In this document: positions 33,497-42,822 of the stretch, one piece after another
How the letters are laid out: every line of letters begins with the position of its first letter
Position numbering within the stretch: the first letter of the stretch is position 1
Assembly (NCBI GenBank): GCA_026692865.1
Contig: JAPLNI010000052.1
Coordinates: 1-64,000 of the forward strand
Origin: Planctomycetota bacterium
GTDB lineage: Bacteria; Planctomycetota; Planctomycetia; Pirellulales; Pirellulaceae
Reading direction: 5' to 3'
DNA length: 64,000 nucleotides
Program-made: the position numbers and the translations under genes
Notes under the pieces: model-generated
Databases searched by the model: none
What the model saw: the letters and a program-made list of their open reading frames with translations, nothing else
What the model was told of the DNA's origin: nothing

Positions 33497-34438
33497 TTAC
33501 TTCGATGATGCAGCGGCACCAAATTGGCTAGATTCGGCCCACGAAAATCGACTGGATCCGGAAACAAGTCCCACCTCTTCGCAAATTTGATCGATCAACT
33601 CGCTTGGAACGCGGACGAACTTTCGCGCGGCTGCCGCGACCAAGCTTAGGTCCGCAATTTGGTTCATTGGCTTGACCAAACCGTTGGCTAGCTCATGGAT
33701 TCGCGTAATCGCTTGGGCCTCGAAAATGGCCGATCGTCCTCCCGCCGATTCCAGCATCATCGAGAAATAATCAGCGGTTTGGCCTAAACCCCAAGCCGGA
33801 AGATCGATCCGAAGCTGGGATTGTTGAAGCATTTTTGCCAAGGCCCTTCGGTTTTTAAAGGAACTGCTCGGGGATTCCTCATTAAAGAATTCGGTCGCGA
33901 GACCGTTTTGCGGGCTTGCCGATGAAAGGGCAAGCAGTGTGGTTAGCCGTGTTGACCGGCTTTGAAGTTCATCCAGAGCGACACACAAGTGCTCCGAAGC
34001 AGCATCGCATCCGTCAACAACTAAAACTAGCCGACCGCTCATGGCCGTGCTGCCGGCGATGCTGTCGATCGCGGTTTGGTAATGGTCGCTGCTGTCCGTG
34101 CGATGCCCGATTGTGCTGGAGACCCATCGATAGAATCGATCCGCAGACCACCCGCCAACCGAGACGTAGTGAATTCGGCAATTGCTCGACAACTTCGTCG
34201 CATAAGCTGTCGAATAGCAAAATTGCTGCAGCAGCCGGCTCATTCCTACCCCAGAGGGACCCACGATTGCCCCAAGCGATCGTTGGCTTTGAATCAAGAA
34301 ATGAATTCGAGCAATCGCTTCTTGGATGGTTCCTTCATCGAAAAACGTCGATGATGAATCGGCGGAAGTCGACAGAACCGCAGGCTGCCCCATCGGAAAC
34401 GGCGACCGCTGGAGCTTCCAGTACTTGAGATAATTCAT
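33497..34438 (-). CDS. ExeA/GspA-like AAA protein with degraded nucleotide-binding motifs
   Basis: About 313 residues. MNYLKYWKLQRSPFPMG is the classic ExeA-type N-terminus, and GGAGG lies eight bases upstream of this ATG, fixing the start. The Walker A region reads GPSGVGMSRLLQ: the essential Lys is Met. The Walker B region reads RLVLVVDGCDAAS: Asp is there, but the following Glu is Gly. Size and order are otherwise normal, including the FSMMLESAGG and VPSELIDQICEEV tail. ExeA-like proteins drive secretion or pilus assembly by ATP hydrolysis; this one is probably non-hydrolysing. The frame is not broken, so it is not simply a pseudogene. Confidence 0.78.
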   Translation of the reverse strand: MNYLKYWKLQRSPFPMGQPAVLSTSADSSSTFFDEGTIQEAIARIHFLIQSQRSLGAIVGPSGVGMSRLLQQFCYSTAYATKLSSNCRIHYVSVGGWSADRFYRWVSSTIGHRTDSSDHYQTAIDSIAGSTAMSGRLVLVVDGCDAASEHLCVALDELQSRSTRLTTLLALSSASPQNGLATEFFNEESPSSSFKNRRALAKMLQQSQLRIDLPAWGLGQTADYFSMMLESAGGRSAIFEAQAITRIHELANGLVKPMNQIADLSLVAAAARKFVRVPSELIDQICEEVGLVSGSSRFSWAESSQFGAAASSK

Positions 34439-34825
34439 CTGCGTGTCCTCCGAGAATTGGCGATATCTTCGAAAGAATCGGCATAAAGAGTACTTCTGCT
34501 TGAGCCCATCCCTTAAAATTCCGGATTGTGGCATGCATCATTTTTGAGAAAGCTCAAAGACTGAGACTTCGATTAAATAACGCATCTCGCAGGCGGATAG
34601 TTCTTGAATTTGCGGCAATAAAATGACATACTCAAGCGTCGCTATGCATTAGCAAAAGGCGATCCCCGCCAAACAAGTATTTGCAGCTTGGTAATTTTGC
34701 AGCTTGGTAAAATTGCAGCTTGGTAAAATTGTTGCGAAGTTATTGCTACGCAAATTGAACCTCTGTCCAACATCCTATCCTTCCTTTAAATCGTTTCCTT
34801 ACGATTGCGAGACATAAATCCTCTG
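34439..34825. other. Divergent intergenic region with a triple 16-base tandem repeat
   Basis: About 390 bases between the ExeA-like gene and the PSD1 gene. TGCAGCTTGGTAAAAT is repeated three times at 34682, 34698 and 34714 (exact period 16, first copy with TT for AA). It could be an operator array or a slipped-strand product. Two promoters are expected here. Confidence 0.6.
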
Positions 34826-37800
34826 ATGTACTTGCGAATTAGTTTCATTCTGGCAGCCTTGTGCGTAAGCTCGATCGCTAGCCAAGGCATTTTCATCGAA
34901 ACAACCCGGGCCGACTCAATCGATTTCAATCGCGATATCCGGCCAATTCTGGCTGACAATTGCTTTTCGTGTCATGGGCCTGACAGTGCTTCAAGAAAAG
35001 CCGAACTGCGGTTAGATAATCGGCAAGCAGCGGTCGATAGCGGAGCCATCGAGCCATCAAACCCGAAAGCGAGCGGCATGCTGGCGAGGATCTTTAGCGA
35101 TGATCCAGAGATGGTGATGCCGACTCCTGAGTCTCATAAAGTTCTTTTGCCCGACCAGAAAGATCTTCTGAAACGATGGATCGAATCGGGAGCAGAGTAT
35201 CAATCGCATTGGTCGTTCGCTCCTCCGCAACGACATGACTTCCCGGAAGTTCGAAACACCGATTGGGTTCGAAATCCAATCGATCGGTTTATTCTTTCGA
35301 AACTTGAATCGTCAGGTCTAGAGCCATCGGCTGAAGCGGACATACGAACGCTCGTGCGACGCGTCAGCTTGGACTTAACAGGTCTTCCACCGACAGCAGA
35401 AGAAGTCGAAGCGGTCGTCGCAGACCCTGCGCCCGATCGATACGAACGCTTTGTCGAAGATCTGCTGAGTCGTCCAGCCTGGGGAGAACATCGAGGTCGA
35501 TACTGGTTGGACTACGCAAGATATGCTGATAGCCACGGAATCCACTTTGATAACTATCGCGAGATGTATTCGTTTCGCGATTGGGTTATCAACGCCTTCA
35601 ACAGCAATATGCCTTTCGATCAGTTCACGATCGAGCAGTTGGCGGGCGACTTGCTTCCTGAGCCGACACTCGAACAGCAAATAGCTTCTGGTTTCAATCG
35701 CTGTAACATCACGACCAGCGAAGGAGGTGCGATCAGTGAAGAGTATCAAGTTCTCTACACTCGAGATCGTGTCGAAACGACTTCGGCAATTTGGCTCGGA
35801 TTAACAACCGGCTGCGCTGTGTGCCACGATCATAAATTTGATCCGATTAGCCAACGCGAGTTTTATGAGCTTGCAGCATACTTCAATAATCTCAACCAGA
35901 CGGTCATGGATGGTAACCGAAAAGATACTCCTCCGATTGTAGTTGTTCCTCAAAAATCAGAGAGAGAGCGTTACAAGGAGTTAGTCGCAAGTGTCGCGTC
36001 GGCTCAAAAGTCCATACAAGATCGTCGAGTAGCTGCGAAGTCGGAATTCGATTCTTGGAAAGATAACCTGCAGACCAACGCCCACACGATTCTTGCCCCG
36101 CTCCGCGCCCTCGCAAGGCCAGTCTTTCAAGCCCCATTCACTGACAACCAACCGAACACGCTCGCTTATGTTTTCGAAGGCGAGCAGTATCGCTTGCCAT
36201 TGACCAAGCCCGCCAAATTCGCTCCCGGTTACATCGCTGATCAAGCGTGGACCGTTGAAGCGAAATCGAATCCAAGTTTTGCAGAAGTTGGAAAATTCGA
36301 GCGTAACCAACCTTTCTCAATAAGCACTTGGGTCAAGCTGGGTTCCAAAAATCAAACAGGTGCTCTGATTGCTCGAATGGATGAGGACAACGGCTTTCGC
36401 GGTTGGGATTTGTGGGTTGAAAAAGGTCGCATTGGAATGCATATCGTCAATCGCTTTCCTGAAAATAGCCTTAAGGTTGTTTCGGATAAGCCTATTCCAG
36501 CCGATAAATGGCACCACATAGCAGTCAGCTATGACGGGTCCAGCAAAGCGGAAGGTGTTAAAGTCATTGTTGATGGCTCGGAAGTGAAAGTATCAATCTC
36601 GAACAACACACTCTCGGAAACGATTCAAACTGAGACGCCATTGCGAATTGGAAGTCGTAGTAAAGGAAGTAGTACTAACGGTGCGATTCTTCAAGACATT
36701 CGTATCTATAACTCGGCTTTGTCCGTTTCGGATATTGATACGATTCGTTCGGTCAATCGACTTGTTTATTTGGTGTCAAAGCCCGCTAAATCACGTAGCG
36801 AAAAGGAAACTGATGAAGTCTTCACTTGGTATCTTCGAACTCAAGATTCAGAGACAATCGCGTTGACGAAGAGTCTGTCGACGCTCGAATCGGAGCAGAA
36901 GCAGATCGAGTCTCGAGGAACTATCGCGCATGTTATGTCCGAGAAGAATGAAACAGCAAAAGCCTTTGTGCTTCTTCGTGGCGACTACGACAAGCGAGGT
37001 GAAGAGGTTGGTGCTCAAACGCCGGCTGTGCTACCGCAGATGGAGCCAGAACTTCCCAAGAATCGACTTGGCCTTGCTAAATGGCTCGTCAATCCCAAGC
37101 ACCCGTTGACCGCCCGAGTTACCGTGAATCGATTCTGGCAGGAACTGTTTGGGCTAGGACTTGTGGGTTCAAGTGGCGACTTTGGTGTCACTGGCGAAAC
37201 ACCAACTCATCCACAGTTGCTTGACTTCTTGGCGATTCAATTTATTGAGAAGCATTGGGATGTAAAGGATCTCTTCCGAACGATGGTAACGAGTGCGACA
37301 TACCGCCAAAGTGCCGTGATGACGGACCAGAAAAAGCTAGCCGATCCGACTAACAGGCTCTACTCACGAGGACCACGCTTTCGCATGGACGCCGAAATGG
37401 TACGCGATTACGGGTTAGCTGCAGGCGGCCTTTTGGTGAAAGAGATTGGAGGCCCCAGCGTACGTCCTTATCAACCCATTGGTGTCTGGGAAGCTGTTGC
37501 TATGCCTAATAGCGATACCCGAATCTATAAAGAAGATTCGGGTGAGAAACTTTATCGTCGCAGCATGTACACTTTTTGGAAAAGGTCTGCTCCACCGGCA
37601 TCGATGGAGATTTTTAATGCACCCTCGCGAGAACAATGCACAGTCCGACGTGAACGTACAAACACACCGCTTCAAGCTTTGGTGACACTTAATGATCCGC
37701 AGCTTGTCGAGGCCGCGAGAGCAATGGCTCAGCGCATACTGCTTGCCAAAAACGGCGAAAAAGAACAAGACGATGCGCAAAAGGTTCAGGCCATCGGTAT

Positions 37801-38020
37801 GCTTCTACTGGGTCGATCGTGGATCGGAGAAGAACAATCGGTCATTTTGGCGTCACTTGAGGATCTCCGAAAGCATTACGCCGCATCGCCTTCGGATGCA
37901 GAGGCTCTGCTAGCGGTCGGAAATATGCCTCGTGAAAAAGCTATCCCTGCCGCCGAGCATGCCGCTTGGACAATGCTTTGCAATCAGTTGCTTAATCTCG
38001 ATGAAGTGCTTTGTAAGTAA
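34826..38020 (+). CDS. Planctomycete cytochrome c-like/DUF1549/LamG/DUF1553 protein (PSD1 type)
   Basis: About 1064 residues. After a signal peptide (MYLRISFILAALCVSSIA) a short PSCyt1 region has DIRPILADNCFSCHG, a CxxCH heme motif with axial Met candidates further on. DUF1549 follows (from ~150, RNPIDRFILSKLESSGLEP, then LTGLPPT), with KFDPISQREFYELAAYFNN. A LamG/concanavalin-like domain is at about 475-640 (FSISTWVKLGSK, GWDLWVEKGRIGMHIV). The C-terminal third is DUF1553 (TARVTVNRFWQELFGLGLV, REQCTVRRERTNTPLQALV). Periplasmic or exported; redox and polymer breakdown roles are proposed but not proven. TTG 34805 is open; ATG 34826 begins the signal peptide. Confidence 0.92.
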   Translation: MYLRISFILAALCVSSIASQGIFIETTRADSIDFNRDIRPILADNCFSCHGPDSASRKAELRLDNRQAAVDSGAIEPSNPKASGMLARIFSDDPEMVMPTPESHKVLLPDQKDLLKRWIESGAEYQSHWSFAPPQRHDFPEVRNTDWVRNPIDRFILSKLESSGLEPSAEADIRTLVRRVSLDLTGLPPTAEEVEAVVADPAPDRYERFVEDLLSRPAWGEHRGRYWLDYARYADSHGIHFDNYREMYSFRDWVINAFNSNMPFDQFTIEQLAGDLLPEPTLEQQIASGFNRCNITTSEGGAISEEYQVLYTRDRVETTSAIWLGLTTGCAVCHDHKFDPISQREFYELAAYFNNLNQTVMDGNRKDTPPIVVVPQKSERERYKELVASVASAQKSIQDRRVAAKSEFDSWKDNLQTNAHTILAPLRALARPVFQAPFTDNQPNTLAYVFEGEQYRLPLTKPAKFAPGYIADQAWTVEAKSNPSFAEVGKFERNQPFSISTWVKLGSKNQTGALIARMDEDNGFRGWDLWVEKGRIGMHIVNRFPENSLKVVSDKPIPADKWHHIAVSYDGSSKAEGVKVIVDGSEVKVSISNNTLSETIQTETPLRIGSRSKGSSTNGAILQDIRIYNSALSVSDIDTIRSVNRLVYLVSKPAKSRSEKETDEVFTWYLRTQDSETIALTKSLSTLESEQKQIESRGTIAHVMSEKNETAKAFVLLRGDYDKRGEEVGAQTPAVLPQMEPELPKNRLGLAKWLVNPKHPLTARVTVNRFWQELFGLGLVGSSGDFGVTGETPTHPQLLDFLAIQFIEKHWDVKDLFRTMVTSATYRQSAVMTDQKKLADPTNRLYSRGPRFRMDAEMVRDYGLAAGGLLVKEIGGPSVRPYQPIGVWEAVAMPNSDTRIYKEDSGEKLYRRSMYTFWKRSAPPASMEIFNAPSREQCTVRRERTNTPLQALVTLNDPQLVEAARAMAQRILLAKNGEKEQDDAQKVQAIGMLLLGRSWIGEEQSVILASLEDLRKHYAASPSDAEALLAVGNMPREKAIPAAEHAAWTMLCNQLLNLDEVLCK

Positions 38021-38087
38021 CGCAATTTATAGAGCTGCATGATGCACTCTGAGTTTTGAAAAGCCTTTGGTACTTAGTTTGTGATCG

Positions 38088-38106
38088 CAAGTCTCGGAGA
38101 GACTTG
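38088..38106. repeat. Hairpin of repeat C family, copy 3
   Basis: CAAGTCT-CGGAG-AGACTTG, a 7-bp stem with a five-base loop, in the 127-base gap between the DUF1553 and DUF1501 genes. No T run follows. It could attenuate transcription between the two genes or stabilise an mRNA end. Confidence 0.5.
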
Positions 38107-38147
38107 GCCGCCTGTTTTGAAACAACCTGTGAAAACCTGGATAGATT

Positions 38148-39677
38148 ATGGCCCTCTCACGTTTTGCTCAACCAATTAACAATACGGGTGTTCATCCACT
38201 GGTGGAAGAATATGTTCGAGCGGAAACACGCCGGCAATTCTTTCGTAACGGCGGTAATGCGCTAGGCATGGCAGCACTGGCATCATTGGGTGTCCCAAAT
38301 TTGATGGCCGGCGAAGCGACACCTGGTGACGCGACTGCTTCCGGTTCTTCCACTCCCAATAAATTAGGTTTGCCGCACTTTCCACAAAAAGCGAAACGCG
38401 TCATCTACTTGCACATGGTCGGTGGGCCTTCGCAGTTGGACCTCTTTGACTACAAGCCGCAGATGAATGAGTGGTACGACAAAGACTTACCGGAGACTAT
38501 TCGAAACGGGCAACGATTAACCGGTATGACCAGCGGTCAGGCTCGGTTTCCAATCGCTCCGTCGATGTACAAGTTCAAGCAATACGGGCAGTCGGGCATG
38601 TGGATCAGCGAGCTTCTGCCCTGGACTAGCAAGATTGCAGACGACCTTTGCTTTATCCGAAGCATGAATACCGAGGCTATCAATCACGAACCCGCAATTA
38701 CATACATGCAAACCGGTAATATGGTGACCGGAAGACCGTGTATGGGTGCATGGTTGTCATACGGTTTAGGATCGATGAACAACAACCTTCCGACTTTTGT
38801 CGTGCTGGTTGCTCAACCTACGAATACCGAACAAATCCAAGCGATTTCCGCTCGATTATGGTCCTCTGGACAGCTCCCAGGCGAGCACGCGGGAGTAAGT
38901 TTCCGAAGCGCTGGCGACGCGATTCTCTACATCAATAACCCACCCGGAGTTTCTTCGGATGTTCGTCGAAGAACACTCGATGGACTAAAAGCCCTCAATG
39001 AAATGAACTTCCGAGCCGTCGGCGATCCCGAAACACATACTCGTATTCAGCAGTACGAACTTGCTTTCCGGATGCAGTCAAGTGTTCCGGACCTTACGAA
39101 TATCGCCGACGAACCAAATAGCACGTTTGAACTTTACGGCGATGAAGCAAAGAAGCCCGGAACGTTTGCCAATTCCGTACTCATGGCACGTCGTATGGTG
39201 GAACGCGATGTCCGATTCGTTCAAGTCTACCTGAATAACTGGGATCATCATGGCAATGTCGCCAAACGTTTACCTTCGCAATGTAAAGACATCGATCAAG
39301 CGACTTATGGATTGATCACCGATCTGAAAGCTCGCGGCCTGTTGGATTCCACTCTGATTGTTTGGGGCGGCGAGTTCGGTCGGACCATCTACTCACAGGG
39401 TGGGCTCTCCAAGGAAAACTACGGACGTGATCACCATCCGAGATGCTTTACAATGTGGATGGCTGGCGGTGGTTCCAAAGCAGGGGCCATCTACGGCGAG
39501 ACGGACGATTTCTCCTACAACATCGTTAAAGATCCGGTTCACATTCGCGACTTCCACGCGACGACTCTTCACTTGCTGGGAATTGACCATCAAAGGTTTA
39601 CCTACAAGGCGCAAGGGCTCGATCAAAGATTGACTGGTGTCGAGCACGCGAAGGTCATTCACGACTTGATTGCATAG
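38148..39677 (+). CDS. DUF1501 family protein (sulfatase-like fold), Tat-type leader
   Basis: 509 residues. TRRQFFRNGGNALGMAALAS near residue 28 resembles a twin-arginine leader, followed by an alanine-rich stretch. The body has the DUF1501 motifs: VIYLHMVGGPSQLDLFDYKP, ARLWSSGQLPGEHAGVSFR, GDPETHTRIQQYELAFRMQ and VQVYLNNWDHHGNVAKRLPS, and near the end GEFGRT and GRDHHPRCFTMWMAGGGSKA. DUF1501 is in the alkaline phosphatase/sulfatase superfamily and is nearly always encoded next to a DUF1553 protein, as here. Probably periplasmic; function unproven. Confidence 0.93.
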   Translation: MALSRFAQPINNTGVHPLVEEYVRAETRRQFFRNGGNALGMAALASLGVPNLMAGEATPGDATASGSSTPNKLGLPHFPQKAKRVIYLHMVGGPSQLDLFDYKPQMNEWYDKDLPETIRNGQRLTGMTSGQARFPIAPSMYKFKQYGQSGMWISELLPWTSKIADDLCFIRSMNTEAINHEPAITYMQTGNMVTGRPCMGAWLSYGLGSMNNNLPTFVVLVAQPTNTEQIQAISARLWSSGQLPGEHAGVSFRSAGDAILYINNPPGVSSDVRRRTLDGLKALNEMNFRAVGDPETHTRIQQYELAFRMQSSVPDLTNIADEPNSTFELYGDEAKKPGTFANSVLMARRMVERDVRFVQVYLNNWDHHGNVAKRLPSQCKDIDQATYGLITDLKARGLLDSTLIVWGGEFGRTIYSQGGLSKENYGRDHHPRCFTMWMAGGGSKAGAIYGETDDFSYNIVKDPVHIRDFHATTLHLLGIDHQRFTYKAQGLDQRLTGVEHAKVIHDLIA

Positions 39678-39715
39678 CAAAATCGTGCGCTGAAGTATTA
39701 TTTAAGAAGCTGTAT

Positions 39716-39787
39716 GTAGCCAAGTCTCTCAGCAGACTTGGAGCTTAGATTTGGAATACTTGCTGGTCTGCGGAGAGACCAGCCTAC
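39716..39787. repeat. Double hairpin of repeat C family, copy 4
   Basis: CAAGTCT-CTCAGC-AGACTTG (39721-39740) and CTGGTCT-GCGGAG-AGACCAG (39763-39782) are two 7-bp hairpins; the outer GTAGC (39716) and GCCTAC (39782) also pair. It fills the gap between the convergent DUF1501 and nadA genes and touches the nadA stop. It is a good candidate for a bidirectional terminator. Confidence 0.65.
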
Positions 39788-40929
39788 TTGCTTACATCCA
39801 GCATTCTTTGCAGCGCGATCAGCGACCAATCCGCAATGTCTTGTCTGACATTGATTTGATTAACAACGTGACCAGCTTGAAGATTCTCAAGGCTCCAGCA
39901 AAGATGGGCCAAGTCGATCCGATACATGGTTGCACACATGCACATGATTGGCGAAAGGAAGTGCACCTCTTGTTCGGGGTGTTCTGCCTTGAGTCGATTT
40001 ACTAAATGCAGTTCAGTTCCAATCGCCCACTTGGTACCCGCTGGAGCTTTTCGAACGGTTTCGATGATCTTGCTGGTCGAACCAGAGATGTCGGCAATGT
40101 CGTTCACTTCCTGGGGACATTCTGGATGCACGAGAATTTTGATACCAGGGATTTTCTCGCGATACTGATGGACGTGGGCTGCGGTAAACATTTGGTGAAC
40201 GCTGCAATGCCCCTGCCAGAGAAGGACTCGGCTATTCACGATTGCCTTTTCAGAGTTTCCTCCGAGCTCTTCCGCATGAGGATTCCAAACAGGCATCTGT
40301 TCGTTGGTGATTCCCATCTTCAGTGATGTGTTTCGGCCGAGATGTTGATCAGGGAAAAAAAAGACACGCTTTCGTCGAGCGAAGGCCCATTCGAGAACGG
40401 CTTTCGCGTTGCTGCTGGTGCAAACGATCCCTTCATGCCTACCGCAAAATGCTTTGAGTGAAGCTGCGGAGTTAATGTAGGTCACGGGCGTCAGATCTTG
40501 AGTATCAATGACTTCGCCTAAAGCCTCCCATGCGGCTTCGACTTGTCGGATCGCAGCCATATCGGCCATGCTACATCCGGCAGATAAGTCAGGAAGGATG
40601 ACCGAGACTCGCTCACCATTTCGACTGGTAAGTTTCTCGGGACGATTGGCTAGGATGTCGGCAGTCTCGGCCATGAAGTGGACGCCACAGAAAACGATAG
40701 CTCGGCAGTCAGGGCTATCGGCAGCAAGCTTGCTTAGCTGGTACGAGTCGCCAGTGAGATCTGCATGTGCGATGACTTCATCTTGTTGGTAATGATGCCC
40801 AAGAATCAACAGCTTGGTTCCCATCTCGCGTTTGACTTTCGCGATACGTTCTTGCAGTTCGCTGTTGCTTAAAGAACGATATGGAGCAAATGGAAAGTCC
40901 GCTTGAACAGTAGCAAGGTTTGTTGACAT
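39784..40929 (-). CDS. nadA: Quinolinate synthase A
   Basis: 381 residues, long-form length. KLLILGHHYQQDEVIAHADL and GDSYQLSKLA are the first substrate loop. The cluster-binding cysteines appear in DLSAGCSMAD (first), HPECP (second) and SPIMCMCATMYRI (third). The enzyme condenses iminoaspartate with DHAP to quinolinate, the precursor of NAD. Alone on the - strand, convergent with the DUF1501 gene; nadB and nadC are not in the window. ATG start MSTNLATVQ. Confidence 0.96.
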   Translation of the reverse strand: MSTNLATVQADFPFAPYRSLSNSELQERIAKVKREMGTKLLILGHHYQQDEVIAHADLTGDSYQLSKLAADSPDCRAIVFCGVHFMAETADILANRPEKLTSRNGERVSVILPDLSAGCSMADMAAIRQVEAAWEALGEVIDTQDLTPVTYINSAASLKAFCGRHEGIVCTSSNAKAVLEWAFARRKRVFFFPDQHLGRNTSLKMGITNEQMPVWNPHAEELGGNSEKAIVNSRVLLWQGHCSVHQMFTAAHVHQYREKIPGIKILVHPECPQEVNDIADISGSTSKIIETVRKAPAGTKWAIGTELHLVNRLKAEHPEQEVHFLSPIMCMCATMYRIDLAHLCWSLENLQAGHVVNQINVRQDIADWSLIALQRMLDVSK

Positions 40930-41417
40930 AGGTCGTTCAATGATTTGAGGATTATGGGCTCAAGGAATACCGACGCATAGTTTAACCATACGATTTATTG
41001 ATGTAGTTTATCCATCAGGCGTTGATTTGTTTAGTGCGAGGCTTTTGTGTTTCGCGAGAACTCGATCGATGTGACGCTAAAAATGACACAACTAAGAAAA
41101 ATAAAGCGCGAAAAGTAAGCTTTTTTCAATAGTTTTAATGGAAAAGACGCGTGCAGGATTAATTGCAGTCGCTATGCAATTACAAACGCCCGTGTCTGTC
41201 AACATGGGAGCTTAGCATTGCGAAGAGGATTAAGTAGATGAAGCGAGACTTGCAAAGAGTCGCTTAAATTGCTGATCAATGGCGGGAAATACCGAGCTCA
41301 TTTCATTGGGCATGTCTACAAAACTATTGCCATGCACTCATTCAGGCATTAACTTTGGACAGTAGGTGGCGGCGTTTGTGTAAATTCGTTTTCATCTATT
41401 CAGGAATAAATAATACA
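40930..41417. other. Divergent intergenic region, no gene recognised
   Basis: About 490 bases between nadA and the DUF1559 gene, locally A/T-rich around 41080-41140. Two promoters should lie here. No repeat of the families A-D and no RNA gene was recognised. Confidence 0.45.
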
Positions 41418-42737
41418 ATGGTTAGTCGATCACGGCGAGCGTTTACGCTCGTAGAACTGTTGGTGGTCATTGCGATCATCGGAATCTTAGCGGGTTTACT
41501 TCTACCTGCAATTCAGCAAGCGAGAGAAGCGGCTCGACGCATGTCATGCAGCAGCAATATTCGTCAGTTCGGTATCGCATTACTCAATTACGAGTACAGC
41601 TTCAAACTGCTTCCGGCATTTTCGGCCGGCTTTGGACTTCGAAATCCGAGAACTGGGATGGGGACGATTGGGGCTGCACCACACGTTGCTACGGCAGGCG
41701 GCGTGGCATACCAACCTGCGGTCGCTTTTACCAGTTTGGTTGGTCTGTTACCGATGATGGAACAGCAAGCACTTTATAACAAAATCGATTCTGGTTTCAC
41801 TCAAATGAGCAACGGCACTCCGCCTGTCGCGGAGGTCCTTGGACCTTACGGTCAAATAGGGGTCACGACGGCTTGGTATACCCCATGGAATCCCAGTTAC
41901 AGTCCGACACGAACCCAAGTTGGATTTTTTCGCTGCCCTTCTGATCCGGGGCGATTGAACCCGAGTTCCGCAACGGCGGTGGCTCGCACGAACTACGTGT
42001 TCAGTTTGGGGGATTCGATTGTTGGTGTGAATGACCCGTTCTTAGATGCCGATACTACTCGAGGTGCCTTCCCACGCGGCTTTCAATTGACACTCGCCTC
42101 GGTGACAGACGGAACCTCGAACACGCTTATGTTTGGGGAGGTCTCTACAGTGAACGGTGGCAGCTCACTGCTTACAAATAATGGAGTAGCCGCAGTGAAT
42201 CCACAGATTCAAGGTCGTGCCATCATGAGCGTGAGAGACGAAGCGGCGCCGGCATATGCAGGTGTCGGTTTTGCAGCAAATTCTTCTGTATCAGTTACCG
42301 ATTGTAAAACGCGAGTTCGAGGTGGAATCTATCCAACGCCAACTACCGGCACGACCCTATTCAGCACGACGTCCGGTTCATCTTGGACGCGTGGCGGACT
42401 TCATTGGACTGGCTTCCAAACCATCATCGGACCCAACGGTGCGTCCTGTATTAACAGCACTACGAATGCAACGGCAAATTCTGCGATGCGGAGCGCAGGC
42501 AGCTATCACTTCGGTGGAGCTCATGTGGTTGCTTTTGATAACGCTGTGAAGTTTATTCCCAACGAAGTGGACACTACGAATACAGCCCCGGGATCTAGCG
42601 CTAACGACTACTATGCACCAGGAGCCACCAGCACCCTTCTGACTCCCAACTGGAACAGCCCATCGCCATTCGGAGTTTGGGGCGCCATGGGGACTCGCGG
42701 TGTGGGGGACGATGTGGGTGTGATGCCTGGGGCTTAG
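41418..42737 (+). CDS. DUF1559 family pilin-like protein
   Basis: About 439 residues from [20 protein letters not shown]. The leader SRSRRA precedes the classical prepilin motif [20 protein letters not shown], and [20 protein letters not shown] follows, the DUF1559 hallmark. Conserved [14 protein letters not shown] and a C-terminal [20 protein letters not shown] (usual SxHPGGxNxxxxDGSV). Prepilin peptidase would cut before the Phe. The frame is open upstream to 41355, but this ATG starts the leader. Pairs with no downstream partner; asnS is convergent. Confidence 0.93.
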   Translation: MVSRSRRAFTLVELLVVIAIIGILAGLLLPAIQQAREAARRMSCSSNIRQFGIALLNYEYSFKLLPAFSAGFGLRNPRTGMGTIGAAPHVATAGGVAYQPAVAFTSLVGLLPMMEQQALYNKIDSGFTQMSNGTPPVAEVLGPYGQIGVTTAWYTPWNPSYSPTRTQVGFFRCPSDPGRLNPSSATAVARTNYVFSLGDSIVGVNDPFLDADTTRGAFPRGFQLTLASVTDGTSNTLMFGEVSTVNGGSSLLTNNGVAAVNPQIQGRAIMSVRDEAAPAYAGVGFAANSSVSVTDCKTRVRGGIYPTPTTGTTLFSTTSGSSWTRGGLHWTGFQTIIGPNGASCINSTTNATANSAMRSAGSYHFGGAHVVAFDNAVKFIPNEVDTTNTAPGSSANDYYAPGATSTLLTPNWNSPSPFGVWGAMGTRGVGDDVGVMPGA

Positions 42738-42822
42738 GAGCATCGCCAAGATGTTGAAATAGCCGAACGAAGCAATCCAAGGGCAGCTATCAATCGAAAG
42801 CTTGATAGCCCCTTTTTCCATT

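Noticed and set aside
33322-33531. 69-codon hydrophobic frame downstream of the ExeA-like gene
   Set aside because: No ribosome site, overlaps the end of the opposing gene, and has no homologue I recognise.
41041-41160. A/T-rich stretch as a possible replication origin or mobile element edge
   Set aside because: No DnaA boxes, iterons or flanking repeats seen.
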